DNA of 64,000 bases from Paenibacillus sp. FSL K6-1330 (GTDB lineage: Bacteria > Bacillota > Bacilli > Paenibacillales > Paenibacillaceae). The stretch lies in contig NZ_CP150269.1 in NCBI RefSeq assembly GCF_037976825.1, forward strand, positions 7,233,501-7,297,500, read 5' to 3'. Positions 1 through 8,230 of the stretch are shown in pieces. The notes under the pieces are model-generated. The model saw only the letters and a program-made list of their open reading frames with translations. It did no database searches and had not been told where the DNA came from. Numbering within the stretch: position 1 is the stretch's first letter; every line of letters starts with the position of its first letter. A program made the translations under genes and the position numbers.

Positions 1-1
1 G

Positions 2-139
2 AAGGAGAAGGTAAGCTACATCAAAAGCAAGAATCTTGCGGGCGCGATGGTCTGGCAGTATTCGCAGGACGCGGAGGACGGCATCGTGAAGTATCTGACG
101 GAGCATTTGAATGAGAGGCAGCAAGCCGCCAAACGATAA
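2..139 (+). CDS. C-terminal end of a GH18 chitinase-like glycosidase (partial)
   Basis: Only the last 45 codons are inside the window; the gene starts upstream. The peptide contains SKNLAGAMVWQYSQDAEDG, which matches the closing beta-strand and aromatic Trp region of family 18 glycosidases, where the chain GAMVW lines the end of the active-site barrel. It then runs through a short helix (IVKYLTEHLNE) to a TAA stop. If right, the protein hydrolyses chitin or related N-acetylglucosamine polymers, probably outside the cell, but the catalytic DxxDxDxE motif is not visible here. A strong terminator follows about 25 bases after the stop. Confidence 0.65.
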   Translation, partial: KEKVSYIKSKNLAGAMVWQYSQDAEDGIVKYLTEHLNERQQAAKR

Positions 140-162
140 TATAAGGCATACAGTACCTTTTC

Positions 163-213
163 TCAAAAAAAGCCGATGATCCTCGCAGTCGAGTGCGGGT
201 CATCGGCTTTTTA
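163..213 (+). terminator. Rho-independent terminator after the chitinase-like gene
   Basis: An 11-bp stem starting GCCGATGA and closing with TCATCGGC is followed by a T run. A-rich sequence on the other side could let it work in both directions. Confidence 0.8.
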
Positions 214-278
214 TATTCTTGTCAGCCCCTGCATGTGCTTGTTGCGGCCGATTCATCAGTATTCTATATTTTCGTTTA

Positions 279-1415
279 TCACATTTCACCAGTGATTCTT
301 ACAGCCTCTATGTGACTATAACGATTAAAATAAAGATCTTTGTCCTTTTTGATCCATCTGATCACGATATGACAGAAGAGAAAGAACCATAACAGAGCTG
401 TAAGAAAAACCACTCCAATTACAAATAGGTTGGCTAGAAGATCTTCACCCATTTGATTAGAAAATATCTTCGATAATGCTGAGAGCAATAAAGGCATATA
501 AACAATGATGTAGCGTCGGCTCAAGCTTCCTAACCAGTTCCCCTTTTCCGGAAGTAACCTCATGCGAACGATCTTAGACCCCACCGTATGTCCTTTCCAA
601 ATCACAGGGATAACTACCATAACCACAAAGAAAACAATGGCAAAGATGATCTCGTCAACAAGTACTCCTGGTCTCTTCAGCAACCCGAATATAAAGCTGG
701 TTATCACTCTGGCAATAATAATATTTAGAAGAACCTCCATGAGTTGGGCACCAAAAGTTGCTTTTCTCTGATTGTTAAAGAAGTGGCTTTGCTCACTAAG
801 GGTTTCCCTCGATGGAATTAACACCAAAAACATGGGAGCGAGTATAAAGCCTAGTACAGTCCCCACCGTATTTGTCATCAAGTCATCTACATCAAATATA
901 CGATAGGGGCATTCAAAAAAGCCAAACAAAGCGGTTCGTTGGGTTATTTCAAAGAAAAGCGAAACACTAAATCCAATAAGAGCAGCATGAAACCATTTAG
1001 CTTTCCCCTTAAAAAAGTACCTCAGAAAGACACCTAAAGGAAACAAAAGCAAAACATTAAAAAACATTTGATAAAAGGCCCGCGTCGTTAACAAGTCGAT
1101 ATAACTTGAAGGCACCGCCCAATGAAATCCGCTTTCACGTTGAATATCCCGTATAAATTGAAAAGGACGATTTTGAATAAAAATCGCGCCGGGATCAATC
1201 GAAGCACAATTATTCCGAGCACTGGGTATTGGAAAAATCACTAAGAAAAATGCACTTAATCCATAAAAGATAAAGCTTAAGATAAGTAATGTTCTCCAAA
1301 AGCTAAAGTACCCATGTTTACGGTACTGATAAACGGCCCATGGAAGCGTCAAAATGAAAGCTAATAAAAAACAAATGGCTATCGCAACGAAAATAGGCAA
1401 TACATATGCTTGCAT
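279..1415 (-). CDS. VanZ and RDD domain membrane protein
   Basis: About 378 residues, mostly membrane segments. The first half is a VanZ-like domain (about residues 5-200, with the FNVLLLFPLGVFLRYFF and DVDDLMTNTVGTVLG stretches typical of VanZ). The second half is an RDD domain (about 225-345, with KRPGVLVDEIIFAI and the basic-polar GHTVGSKIVRMR stretch). VanZ proteins are linked to low-level teicoplanin resistance; RDD proteins are membrane proteins of varied, partly ion-transport, function. I chose the ATG preceded by AAAGGGAG over an earlier in-frame start because it has the better ribosome binding site. It stands alone on the minus strand. The specific role is unknown. Confidence 0.8.
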   Translation of the reverse strand: MQAYVLPIFVAIAICFLLAFILTLPWAVYQYRKHGYFSFWRTLLILSFIFYGLSAFFLVIFPIPSARNNCASIDPGAIFIQNRPFQFIRDIQRESGFHWAVPSSYIDLLTTRAFYQMFFNVLLLFPLGVFLRYFFKGKAKWFHAALIGFSVSLFFEITQRTALFGFFECPYRIFDVDDLMTNTVGTVLGFILAPMFLVLIPSRETLSEQSHFFNNQRKATFGAQLMEVLLNIIIARVITSFIFGLLKRPGVLVDEIIFAIVFFVVMVVIPVIWKGHTVGSKIVRMRLLPEKGNWLGSLSRRYIIVYMPLLLSALSKIFSNQMGEDLLANLFVIGVVFLTALLWFFLFCHIVIRWIKKDKDLYFNRYSHIEAVRITGEM

Positions 1416-1530
1416 TTCATTCTCCCTTTCTAATAAACAAGCCGAGGAATATAATAACAGGAAATTTGAATGAATTTCAATCATTATATTCTTCCCAAAT
1501 AATGATCCGTCATCCCAGTAAAGATAATAA

Positions 1531-1618
1531 TAGAATGTCTCTTTCCGCTCTGTTATAGATGTTGGGTAAGGTCTCTAACCATACGATGAAAGCCCATGGG
1601 TTGAAATCCATGGGCTTC
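1531..1618. repeat. Dispersed repeat copy A, ending in a hairpin
   Basis: This stretch is clearly related to 6268-6366: shared blocks include CTTTCCG, GATGTTG, TAAGGTCTC and CCATACGAT, in the same order, each copy ending in a hairpin. Here the hairpin is AAGCCCATGG / CCATGGGCTT (1590-1618). It lies between the VanZ/RDD gene and the LysR gene and may act as a terminator for the LysR gene, but the conserved upstream blocks are more than a terminator needs. The origin is not recognised. Confidence 0.6.
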
Positions 1619-1682
1619 CTAAATTCTTTATTTCCATATGCACCCGGCCCTCCCTCCTAGTGTTGCAGAGTGGGAGCGGGTC

Positions 1683-2537
1683 CTATTTAGTTCGAGCAAC
1701 AATTTCATCCATAAAGCATTGTAATGTGCTCGTTACGTATGAATCTTTTCGCCGAATAAAAATAGTTGTGATTTCATGGTAAGGTTCAGGTAAGCTATGG
1801 CAGAATACGGCACCATTGGCAACCAGATCGGTAATGGATGATTCCGGGATAATCGTGATTCCTATTCCTGCAGCTACGCTGCCTATAATCGTCCCGAACG
1901 TTCCAAACTCCATGATCTGTTTAGGGATGATTCCCTCCACCTTCATCCAGCTTTCCAGTCTTTCACGATATCCGCAACCTTTATTGTATAGCAATAGAGG
2001 CCTTTTTGTTATTTCCTCCATAGAAAAGGTTTTTCCTTTGGTTACAAGCACTAACTTTTCCTGAATAACTTCAACCTGTTCAATTAATGGATGCCTAATG
2101 GGCCCTGTGACAAAGGCTCCGTCCAGCTTCATATCAATCACCTGTTGTAACAAAAAATCGGTAACCCCCGCTTTTAACGATAATTCAACATGGGGGTACT
2201 TACTATGATAAGAGGATAGAATATCCGGAAGAGCCATCACTGTCTCCACAATACCAATTTCCAGGATACCGGAGGGGTTCGATGTATCTTGAAACGTACG
2301 TTTCAGTTCTTCCATTCCGGACAAGATCGCCCTCGATTGTTCTAACAACCGCTTTCCTTCCGGGTTTAAGATCATCCCTCGCTTATGCCGATAGAACAAT
2401 GGCGTCCGAAGCTCTTTCTCAAGCAGCTTAATTCTGGCCGTCACATTGGATTGAACGTAGTTTAGCTCCAATGCGGCTTTACTGACACTTCCATACGTAG
2501 CAACAGCCTGAAAAATTTTCAAATCATTAAACTCCAA
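1683..2537 (-). CDS. LysR family transcriptional regulator
   Basis: About 284 residues if the TTG start behind the G-rich ribosome binding site is used; an upstream ATG at 2588 would add 17 residues. The N-terminal winged helix (FNDLKIFQAVATYGSVSKAA, then NYVQSNVTARIKLLEKEL) is typical of LysR regulators, and the C-terminal part (about 90-280) is the effector-binding domain. It is divergent from the EamA transporter at 2693, the usual arrangement in which LysR controls the exporter and itself. A run of ten Gs in the coding strand sits at the start and makes the true start hard to settle. The effector is unknown. Confidence 0.9.
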   Translation of the reverse strand: MEFNDLKIFQAVATYGSVSKAALELNYVQSNVTARIKLLEKELRTPLFYRHKRGMILNPEGKRLLEQSRAILSGMEELKRTFQDTSNPSGILEIGIVETVMALPDILSSYHSKYPHVELSLKAGVTDFLLQQVIDMKLDGAFVTGPIRHPLIEQVEVIQEKLVLVTKGKTFSMEEITKRPLLLYNKGCGYRERLESWMKVEGIIPKQIMEFGTFGTIIGSVAAGIGITIIPESSITDLVANGAVFCHSLPEPYHEITTIFIRRKDSYVTSTLQCFMDEIVARTK

Positions 2538-2541
2538 TCTA
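2532..2541. repeat. Homopolymer of ten C (G on the coding strand) at the LysR start
   Basis: Ten consecutive Cs on the plus strand lie just upstream of the proposed TTG start and inside the longer open frame from 2588. Length changes here would alter the spacing of the ribosome binding site, or the frame if the upstream start is used. Confidence 0.75.
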
Positions 2542-2692
2542 CCCCCCCCCCTGCTCTCTGGTACGTATTCACACCTGCGAAGTATCATTATAAATGATCA
2601 TAAACTTTATTTTCAATCATTTTACTAAAGCCTTTCGCCCTCCTATGATGAGTTATACACAAACAAAGAGTTGGCAGGGAGAGAGACATTAC
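2542..2692. promoter_or_regulatory. Divergent lysR / EamA control region
   Basis: The AT-rich stretch around 2590-2632 contains AATGA and TCATT arms about 19 bases apart, which could be a LysR-type binding site; no exact T-N11-A palindrome is convincing. The region must hold both promoters because the genes point away from each other. Confidence 0.4.
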
Positions 2693-3682
2693 ATGCTAAA
2701 GAAACAAATCGCCATCGGGTCCATGCTATGCCTGATCGCAAGTATGTCATGGGGGGCTATGTTTCCTGTTGCACACATCGCGCTGCAGCAAATTGATCCA
2801 TTCTATTTTTCGTTTATCCGTTATTTCGTCGTTGCCGTCATCCTCAGCGTGTTGCTGTGGATGAAAGAGGGGAGAGCCTCCTTTCGTCTGGAGGGAAGAG
2901 GCAAGACATTGTTGTTCTTGGGAACGATGGCATTTACGGTCTACAATATGTGCATTTTCCTTGGACAGCAGCTCATGGGTGAGGCAGGTGCTGTCGCAGC
3001 CTCCATTATGGAGTCGCTCATGCCGATGATATCCATTATGATCTTGTGGATCACGTCCAGAAAAACGCCGAATAAATACATGCTTAGAAGTGTAGCTATC
3101 GCGTTTGTCGGTGCTGTACTCGTTATCACCAACGGGAAACTTACCTTTTTTAAAATGGCTGGACAACATCTTGTTCCTTTATTTCTGATTTTTGTTGGGG
3201 TATTGGGATGGGTGGTGTATTCGATGGGTGGAAGCCGATTCAAGAATTGGTCGATCCTGCGTTATTCTACACTAACCTGCTTGCTAGGAAGCGCTATGTC
3301 CTTCGTTATCGTTACGCTTGGGTCCGTCTTTGATTTGATTCCTGTTCCAACATGGAACACGATTCTCTCGATTAAATATGAAATGTCTTTCATGATTTTA
3401 TTGCCCGGGCTAGCAGCCTTGCTCTGCTGGAATCAAGGGATCAAATGGTTATCGCCGGTTAACGGCATATTATTTATTAATTTTGTTCCCATTACCACAT
3501 TCGTTATTATGGCTCTTCAAGGCTACCAAATCAGCAATTATGAATTTTATGGAACGCTGCTCATTATCTTTGCCCTTGTACGAAACAATGCGTACCATAG
3601 GAAAACCATACGCGTTAATGATAACAGAGCTTATTCTGTTGCCCATGAGCCTAAAGATGAGATCATGGAGACTGCCCAGTAG
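2693..3682 (+). CDS. EamA/DMT family transporter
   Basis: About 329 residues with ten predicted membrane segments in two homologous EamA halves (start near SMSWGAMFPVAHIALQQ; second half near GVLGWVVYSMGG). Members export amino acids, metabolites or drugs from the cytoplasm. I use the ATG at 2693 with GGGAGAGAG upstream; the longer frame begins with a hydrophilic stretch that does not fit the family. The divergent LysR regulator probably controls it. The last 25 or so residues are polar and cytoplasmic. Substrate cannot be told from sequence. Confidence 0.9.
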   Translation: MLKKQIAIGSMLCLIASMSWGAMFPVAHIALQQIDPFYFSFIRYFVVAVILSVLLWMKEGRASFRLEGRGKTLLFLGTMAFTVYNMCIFLGQQLMGEAGAVAASIMESLMPMISIMILWITSRKTPNKYMLRSVAIAFVGAVLVITNGKLTFFKMAGQHLVPLFLIFVGVLGWVVYSMGGSRFKNWSILRYSTLTCLLGSAMSFVIVTLGSVFDLIPVPTWNTILSIKYEMSFMILLPGLAALLCWNQGIKWLSPVNGILFINFVPITTFVIMALQGYQISNYEFYGTLLIIFALVRNNAYHRKTIRVNDNRAYSVAHEPKDEIMETAQ

Positions 3683-3683
3683 A

Positions 3684-3780
3684 TATAGGACAGCTCAGGC
3701 ACTATAGCATATTAAGCCTGTTCCGGGGAATGCGCAATCCGCACCAGAATCTCAACGGCTTCCTTGATATCAAAATTCAT
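3684..3780 (-). pseudogene. Decayed fragment matching the 3' end of selO
   Basis: On the minus strand, an ATG behind GAGGG opens a 22-codon frame ending RIAHSPEQA, followed by TAA and then, in the same frame, YAIVPELS. The real SelO at 6456-7934 ends [19 protein letters not shown], so the stop replaces its Glu codon (GAA to TAA). The DNA match is 41 of 48 bases (3688-3735 against 6486-6533). The first dozen codons (MNFDIKEAVEILV) do not match SelO, so this is a chimera or a remnant of a different fusion. It could also be expressed as a 22-residue peptide. Confidence 0.65.
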
Positions 3781-3828
3781 AATCCCTCAGCTCCCTTTCC
3801 ATCCATTCCATATGAATAAAAATCGATA

Positions 3829-3859
3829 TTGACTTGGTGTTAACACCAAGTTGTACGAT
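3829..3859 (+). promoter_or_regulatory. MerR-type promoter with 19-bp spacer and operator
   Basis: A -35 box TTGACT (3829-3834) and a -10 box TACGAT (3854-3859) are separated by exactly 19 bases. The spacer region holds the perfect palindrome ACTTGGTGTT/AACACCAAGT (3832-3851). This long-spacer, spacer-palindrome design is the hallmark of promoters that MerR regulators activate by twisting the DNA. It drives the merR-SDR pair, so the regulator is likely autoregulated. Confidence 0.9.
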
Positions 3860-3898
3860 ATTATGGCAACGGATTCCCTGTTGAAAAGAGGTGAACTT

Positions 3899-4294
3899 AT
3901 GGGAGACACATTCTCCATCAAACAAGTGTCTGAACGAACCGGATTGACCGAGGATGCCATTCGCTATTACGAAAAAATCGGGCTCCTCCCTCCTCCCGAA
4001 AGGAAAGATAACGGCCATCGTGTCTATCACCTGGAGGATGCCGAGACTATGGAATTGATCATATGCCTGAAGAAGACAGGAATGTCGCTGGAGGATATGA
4101 AAGCCTATGTGCATCTTCCCTTTAAGGAAAATATTCAGTCCGTTCCGGAGCTGAACGCCATGCTCCAGAATTACCGTCAGAAAATTACCGTTCAAATTTC
4201 GGACCTGCAGCGCATTCTGCGGTTCATCGATGACAAGTTGATCCATAATCAGTCCCTGCTTAATCCCGATAGGACGACCAGCGAAGAATCTTAA
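3899..4294 (+). CDS. MerR family transcriptional regulator (NmlR/AdhR-like)
   Basis: 131 residues. The N-terminal MerR winged helix is clear (FSIKQVSERTGLTEDAIRYYE, then NGHRVYHLEDAE), followed by the coiled-coil dimerisation helix (about 80-118). Cys56 in IICLKKTGMS sits where NmlR/AdhR-type regulators carry their conserved, aldehyde- or thiol-sensing cysteine; there is no metal-binding loop. I chose the ATG at 3899 because AAAAGAGGTG lies at the right distance. The SDR oxidoreductase follows 17 bases later and is probably co-transcribed, suggesting control of a reductase in response to reactive carbonyls; that is inference. Confidence 0.9.
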   Translation: MGDTFSIKQVSERTGLTEDAIRYYEKIGLLPPPERKDNGHRVYHLEDAETMELIICLKKTGMSLEDMKAYVHLPFKENIQSVPELNAMLQNYRQKITVQISDLQRILRFIDDKLIHNQSLLNPDRTTSEES

Positions 4295-4311
4295 GTATAG
4301 GAGAATTACAC

Positions 4312-5160
4312 ATGACACATAAAAGAAATAATCGAGTCGCCTTGATCACGGGCGCAAGCTCTGGCATTGGCTTGGAGCTAACCAAGCGATTGTTATCCGA
4401 AGGCTGGCAGGTCCTCGCTTTGATCCGTTCTGCCTTTCCATCCGACGATTCCCTTGTACAAGAGGGCCTTAGATCACAGCAGCTGAGAGTATACACGGCC
4501 GATTTGTCGGATTTCACGGATCTCCAAACCTCGCTGGATCAGATCAAGAAACACGAGGATCATATCGACCTGCTGTTTAATAACGCAGGTGTCTCCTTTG
4601 GCGAATTATCCTACTCCAAACAAGGGCGCGAGATGCATTTTGAAGTAAACTCCGTGGTGCCTTATATCATCTTGATGGAAATGAAAGAGCTTCTAGAGAA
4701 GGGCAACCTTAAGACGGTAATTAATACATCCTCCAATGCGTTGTTGTATCTCAAACAGTTTGATTACAATGCATTGGCTTCCCCTACCGTGTTCAAAAAG
4801 CTGGTTGGACCTTATGCCGCGAGTAAATTAGCCCTATCGTTGTGGACTCAGGAGATCGCCACTGCCATACAGAAAGATGGCATTATGATCCGGAGTGTCT
4901 GTCCGGGAGCAAATAAAACAACCATTACTAAAAACGCGGGGATGCCAAGATTGATGATCCCGATCCGTAACATCTTCTTCTCCCATCCCAGTGAAGGAGC
5001 TTCGCGTCTGTATGAAGCAGCGCTAGGCAGTTCCCCACAATCGACGGGAGTCTTTCTCAACAAGGGTAAAGCAACGCCTTTGAAATTTCCGAGCCAAAGT
5101 ACGGAGGTGCTTAGTACGATAGAGCGGATCTATAAGCAGGAGTTTGCAGCCATATCTTAA
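4312..5160 (+). CDS. Short-chain dehydrogenase/reductase (SDR)
   Basis: 282 residues with a Rossmann fold. The cofactor loop TGASSGIG is near residue 14, NNAG near 91 and the catalytic YAASK near 166; the catalytic Ser lies in NTSSNAL. The Arg in IRS after the second strand suggests NADP(H). It would reduce a carbonyl or oxidise an alcohol in the cytoplasm; the substrate is unknown. It shares a transcript with the MerR regulator upstream (start preceded by AGGAG), which is the main clue that it answers to a chemical stress. Confidence 0.92.
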   Translation: MTHKRNNRVALITGASSGIGLELTKRLLSEGWQVLALIRSAFPSDDSLVQEGLRSQQLRVYTADLSDFTDLQTSLDQIKKHEDHIDLLFNNAGVSFGELSYSKQGREMHFEVNSVVPYIILMEMKELLEKGNLKTVINTSSNALLYLKQFDYNALASPTVFKKLVGPYAASKLALSLWTQEIATAIQKDGIMIRSVCPGANKTTITKNAGMPRLMIPIRNIFFSHPSEGASRLYEAALGSSPQSTGVFLNKGKATPLKFPSQSTEVLSTIERIYKQEFAAIS

Positions 5161-5222
5161 CCCCATGCAGCAGAGTTGATGATGTTTTCAGCCCAACCTA
5201 TAAAGGCCTGTTATCTGGTCAG

Positions 5223-6200
5223 TTACCATTCCTCGATGAAACGGAGGGTGTTTCGAGCGTGGTAATCAGCCAAATTTGAAGCAAATGCTTGATCCGGGAA
5301 TCCACGGTGAAGCAGCTTCAGGCCGCCCGAGGTTAATGAGATATAGTGATGCAGACGGTAAAACAACATCCGATTCAGATCAAGCCCGTTTTGTTGCAAA
5401 TACCGGTAATGCTTCCCGAATCGTAGCTCAAGAAACGTATGCTCATGCTCGATATCAAAGAATTGCGCACCTTCAATATCAATCAGATAAGGCTCTAAAC
5501 GGTCTGTAACCAGGATATGGTCAGGGCCCAACTCACCGTGGATAAATCCATACCGCTGACGGGAATCTATCCTGGACTCAAGCTCATGCAATATAGCGAG
5601 CAGCCTGTCGTGATTCTTCCGGATACTCTTGTTATGCAGGACGATGTAGGACAGTTGTTCCTTAGCATTTTCCAACTGCACAAGATGGCATCGCTCCCGT
5701 TGATTCCCGCTTTGATCAGGCTTGCCATAGTTCTGTCTGTGGTTTGCATGCATGCGTTCGATCATGTTACCCACCCGTTCAAAGACCTCATCCCGAACCC
5801 GTTGATCCGGGTGCTGAAAGTAGGCCTCCGCCTTCTGTCCCTCAATATATTCGACTAATGCATAGTCAAACGGGTATCGCTCCCGTTCCGTGTGAAGATC
5901 ATATAGAGCAGGCGTAGAAATACCATGATCCCTTAACCATCTGTTATTGATGTTGAACGAATGGCCGCCAAAGGATCGTTCATGCACACTCTCGTTTGCT
6001 ATTTCTTCCTGAAAATAATTCTTCGTCAAATCCCACACATACATCACGCATGAGAATCCATTTTGGCACTGGATCTTATAGACGACCTTTTGCGCCCCGC
6101 CATGCATCCTCGTGACATCCGCCACAACATAACCGGTACCCAAAACCTTCCCGACATACTCCTGTACATCTGTTTCATTGAGGTGACAAGTCCAACTCAT
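5223..6200 (-). CDS. Phosphotransferase family protein (APH/choline kinase fold)
   Basis: 325 residues from the ATG behind GGAGCG; a longer frame upstream has no ribosome binding site and starts inside the repeat at 6268-6366. The Brenner-type catalytic loop is HGELGPDHIL (about residue 224; usual form HGDxxxxN, here His in place of Asn, Glu in place of Asp), and the metal-binding DFG-like motif is IDIEG. These match aminoglycoside phosphotransferase-like small-molecule kinases. The two catalytic-loop changes mean an aminoglycoside substrate should not be assumed. It is a single gene, convergent with the SDR. Confidence 0.8.
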   Translation of the reverse strand: MSWTCHLNETDVQEYVGKVLGTGYVVADVTRMHGGAQKVVYKIQCQNGFSCVMYVWDLTKNYFQEEIANESVHERSFGGHSFNINNRWLRDHGISTPALYDLHTERERYPFDYALVEYIEGQKAEAYFQHPDQRVRDEVFERVGNMIERMHANHRQNYGKPDQSGNQRERCHLVQLENAKEQLSYIVLHNKSIRKNHDRLLAILHELESRIDSRQRYGFIHGELGPDHILVTDRLEPYLIDIEGAQFFDIEHEHTFLELRFGKHYRYLQQNGLDLNRMLFYRLHHYISLTSGGLKLLHRGFPDQAFASNLADYHARNTLRFIEEW

Positions 6201-6267
6201 GAAACCACGCTCCATTTCATTTGTTTTTGCCGGCTCCCCCACTCTATGGCATTTCCGTGCAAAAATA

Positions 6268-6366
6268 TAGACTGTTTCTTTCCGTTCTGCTATGATGTTG
6301 AATAAGGTCTCGAAAAAAATAGCCATACGATTTATAGCCCTTGGACACCGGTCCAGGGGCTTTTTT
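6268..6366. repeat. Dispersed repeat copy B, ending in a hairpin with a T run
   Basis: Related to 1531-1618 (shared TTTCTTTCCG, GATGTTG, TAAGGTCTC, CCATACGAT blocks). It ends in the stem GCCCTTGGAC / GTCCAGGGGC and six Ts, which on the plus strand is a fair terminator, although both flanking genes are on the minus strand. So the hairpin does not serve either neighbour in an obvious way. Confidence 0.6.
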
Positions 6367-6390
6367 GATGCTTCTCGACTCATGAATGAT

Positions 6391-6424
6391 GAAAAAGGCC
6401 AAGCAAGGTAATTCTTGCTTGGCC
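6391..6424 (-). terminator. Terminator after selO
   Basis: The stem GGCCAAGCAA / TTGCTTGGCC with an eight-base loop is followed on the minus strand by five Ts. It lies 32 bases after the selO stop. Confidence 0.85.
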
Positions 6425-6455
6425 CCGTTGAGGTTCTCGGAGCATTCCCGTACCC

Positions 6456-7934
6456 TTACGTCCCGCAAAAGGTTCGGTATGGACGGGACAGCTCGGGAAC
6501 GATAGCATATTCCGCCTGTTCCGGAGTATGCGCGTATGGATTGGACAGCGCATGGAGCAGCTGCTCCATAACACTATAGTCCCCTTCCAGCTCCGCTGCT
6601 TCCAGCGCTTCCTCCACCCGATGGTTCCGCGGAATGACCGCCGGATTGCTGCTGCGCATTAAGTGATGGGATTGTTCCTTCGATTCCTGCTGGCTGCCAA
6701 GTCTCGCCTGCCAGCGCTCATACCAGGAAGCCAATTCCGGCGTGCCGTTTAGAGGTGTATCCTCCAGCTTGTCAAACGTTAACGCACGGAAGGTATTGGT
6801 ATAGTCCGCCTGATGATCTTTCATCATCTTAAGGAGATCTTCGATCAGGGATTCGTCATCCTCCTCTTCATGGAAGATTCCCAGCTTGGCTCTCATGCCT
6901 GCAAGCCACTGCTCGTGATACAGATCGGTAAAGGTTCCGATCGCACCCTCGGCCAGATTGACGGCCTGCTCCTCTTCTTCATGCAGCAGAGGCAGCAGGG
7001 ATTCGGCCAATCTTGCGAGATTCCAAGCCGCAATATACGGCTGGTTGCCATAAGCATAGCGGCCTTGAGAATCGATGGAGCTGAATACCGTATTCGGGTC
7101 AAAGGTATCCATGAAGGCACAAGGGCCATAATCAATTGTTTCGCCGCTGAGGGTCATATTATCGGTATTCATCACACCATGGATAAAACCGACGAGCTGC
7201 CACTTGGCGATTAGAGCGGCCTGACGCTTGATGACCTCCTGAAGCAAGACCAGATAACGGTTGGCGCCGCCACTAAAGTCAGCCTCCGGGTAATGCCGCT
7301 GCAGGGTGTAGTCTGCCAGAATCCGCAGATCCTCGGTTGTGCCCGCTCCCCTTACGTATTGAAACGTCCCCACTCTCATATGACTCGAGGCCACGCGGGT
7401 CAGAATCGCACCCGGCAGCTCCCTCTCCCGTGTGACCGGCTGACCGGTGGATATCACCGCCAGGCTGCGGGTGGTCGGAATCCCCAACGCATGCATGGCC
7501 TCGCTGATGATATATTCGCGCAGCATCGGACCCAGAGCCGCCCGACCATCGCCTCCACGGGAGTACGGCGTCCGGCCCGAGCCCTTAAGCTGAATATCCA
7601 TACGCTCACCTTGCGGCGTGATTTGTTCACCCAACAGGATCGCACGGCCGTCGCCCAGCATCGTAAAATACCCGAATTGGTGCCCGGCATAAGCCTGTGC
7701 GAGTGGTGATGCCCCCTCAGGTATCTCGTTGCCCGCGAGCATCGCCACGCCCTCTGCGCTTTGCAGGGCCTTGGCATTTAAACCTAAAGATGCCGCCAAC
7801 GGCTCATTGAGGATTACCAGCTCCGGTGAGCGTACAGGGGTGGGATCTTGTTTGGTAAAAAAGGACTCCGGCAGTTCGGCATAACTATTGTCAAAATTCC
7901 ATCCTATATCAATCATGGCTTTCTTATTAGTCAT
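6456..7934 (-). CDS. selO: SelO/YdiU family protein adenylyltransferase (AMPylase)
   Basis: 492 residues, the full length of the family. SelO has a pseudokinase-like fold that binds ATP upside down and transfers AMP to protein Ser, Thr or Tyr residues; it helps the oxidative-stress response. Visible family marks include the N-terminal [13 protein letters not shown], the glycine-rich [20 protein letters not shown] loop region, HGVMNTDNM (metal and nucleotide site) and DYGPCAFMD, plus the conserved C-terminal YRTFCGT. The ATG is preceded by GAAGGAG. The 3' 48 bases have a degraded relative at 3688-3735. Single-gene transcript with its own terminator. Confidence 0.96.
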   Translation of the reverse strand: MTNKKAMIDIGWNFDNSYAELPESFFTKQDPTPVRSPELVILNEPLAASLGLNAKALQSAEGVAMLAGNEIPEGASPLAQAYAGHQFGYFTMLGDGRAILLGEQITPQGERMDIQLKGSGRTPYSRGGDGRAALGPMLREYIISEAMHALGIPTTRSLAVISTGQPVTRERELPGAILTRVASSHMRVGTFQYVRGAGTTEDLRILADYTLQRHYPEADFSGGANRYLVLLQEVIKRQAALIAKWQLVGFIHGVMNTDNMTLSGETIDYGPCAFMDTFDPNTVFSSIDSQGRYAYGNQPYIAAWNLARLAESLLPLLHEEEEQAVNLAEGAIGTFTDLYHEQWLAGMRAKLGIFHEEEDDESLIEDLLKMMKDHQADYTNTFRALTFDKLEDTPLNGTPELASWYERWQARLGSQQESKEQSHHLMRSSNPAVIPRNHRVEEALEAAELEGDYSVMEQLLHALSNPYAHTPEQAEYAIVPELSRPYRTFCGT

Positions 7935-8173
7935 GGGATCTCCTTCTTTAAGCAGGTTGATGATGACAGTATCTACTTATTATTTAAACACAAGTCGCTC
8001 TTTGTAGGGTTTACTGAAGGAAATTTATTATTCTGCTGGTTTAAAGCTACGTTTCATACCATAAGTAAAACGTCTATCGACGTACTCTCAAAGCAGAAGG
8101 ACTGCGTTTTGCGGTAGTTTTTCTTGCGATATCAGGCAGCAGATCCTCCGAAGTTTATACTTTCTGATATCTT
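7935..8173. other. selO upstream region, no gene seen
   Basis: About 240 bases with no supported gene. On the minus strand a possible promoter for selO has TTGAGA (8086-8091) and a 17-base spacer that includes the small palindrome ACGTC-TATC-GACGT (about 8070-8083); the -10 box is weak. Confidence 0.35.
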
Positions 8174-8208
8174 AAAAAAATCGCTGTCGATAATGCCTCG
8201 ACAGCGAT
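8174..8208 (-). terminator. Terminator after the BI-1 family gene
   Basis: The perfect stem ATCGCTGTCGA / TCGACAGCGAT is followed on the minus strand by seven Ts. Confidence 0.9.
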
Positions 8209-8230
8209 GTTGACCATACCAATCCAGATA

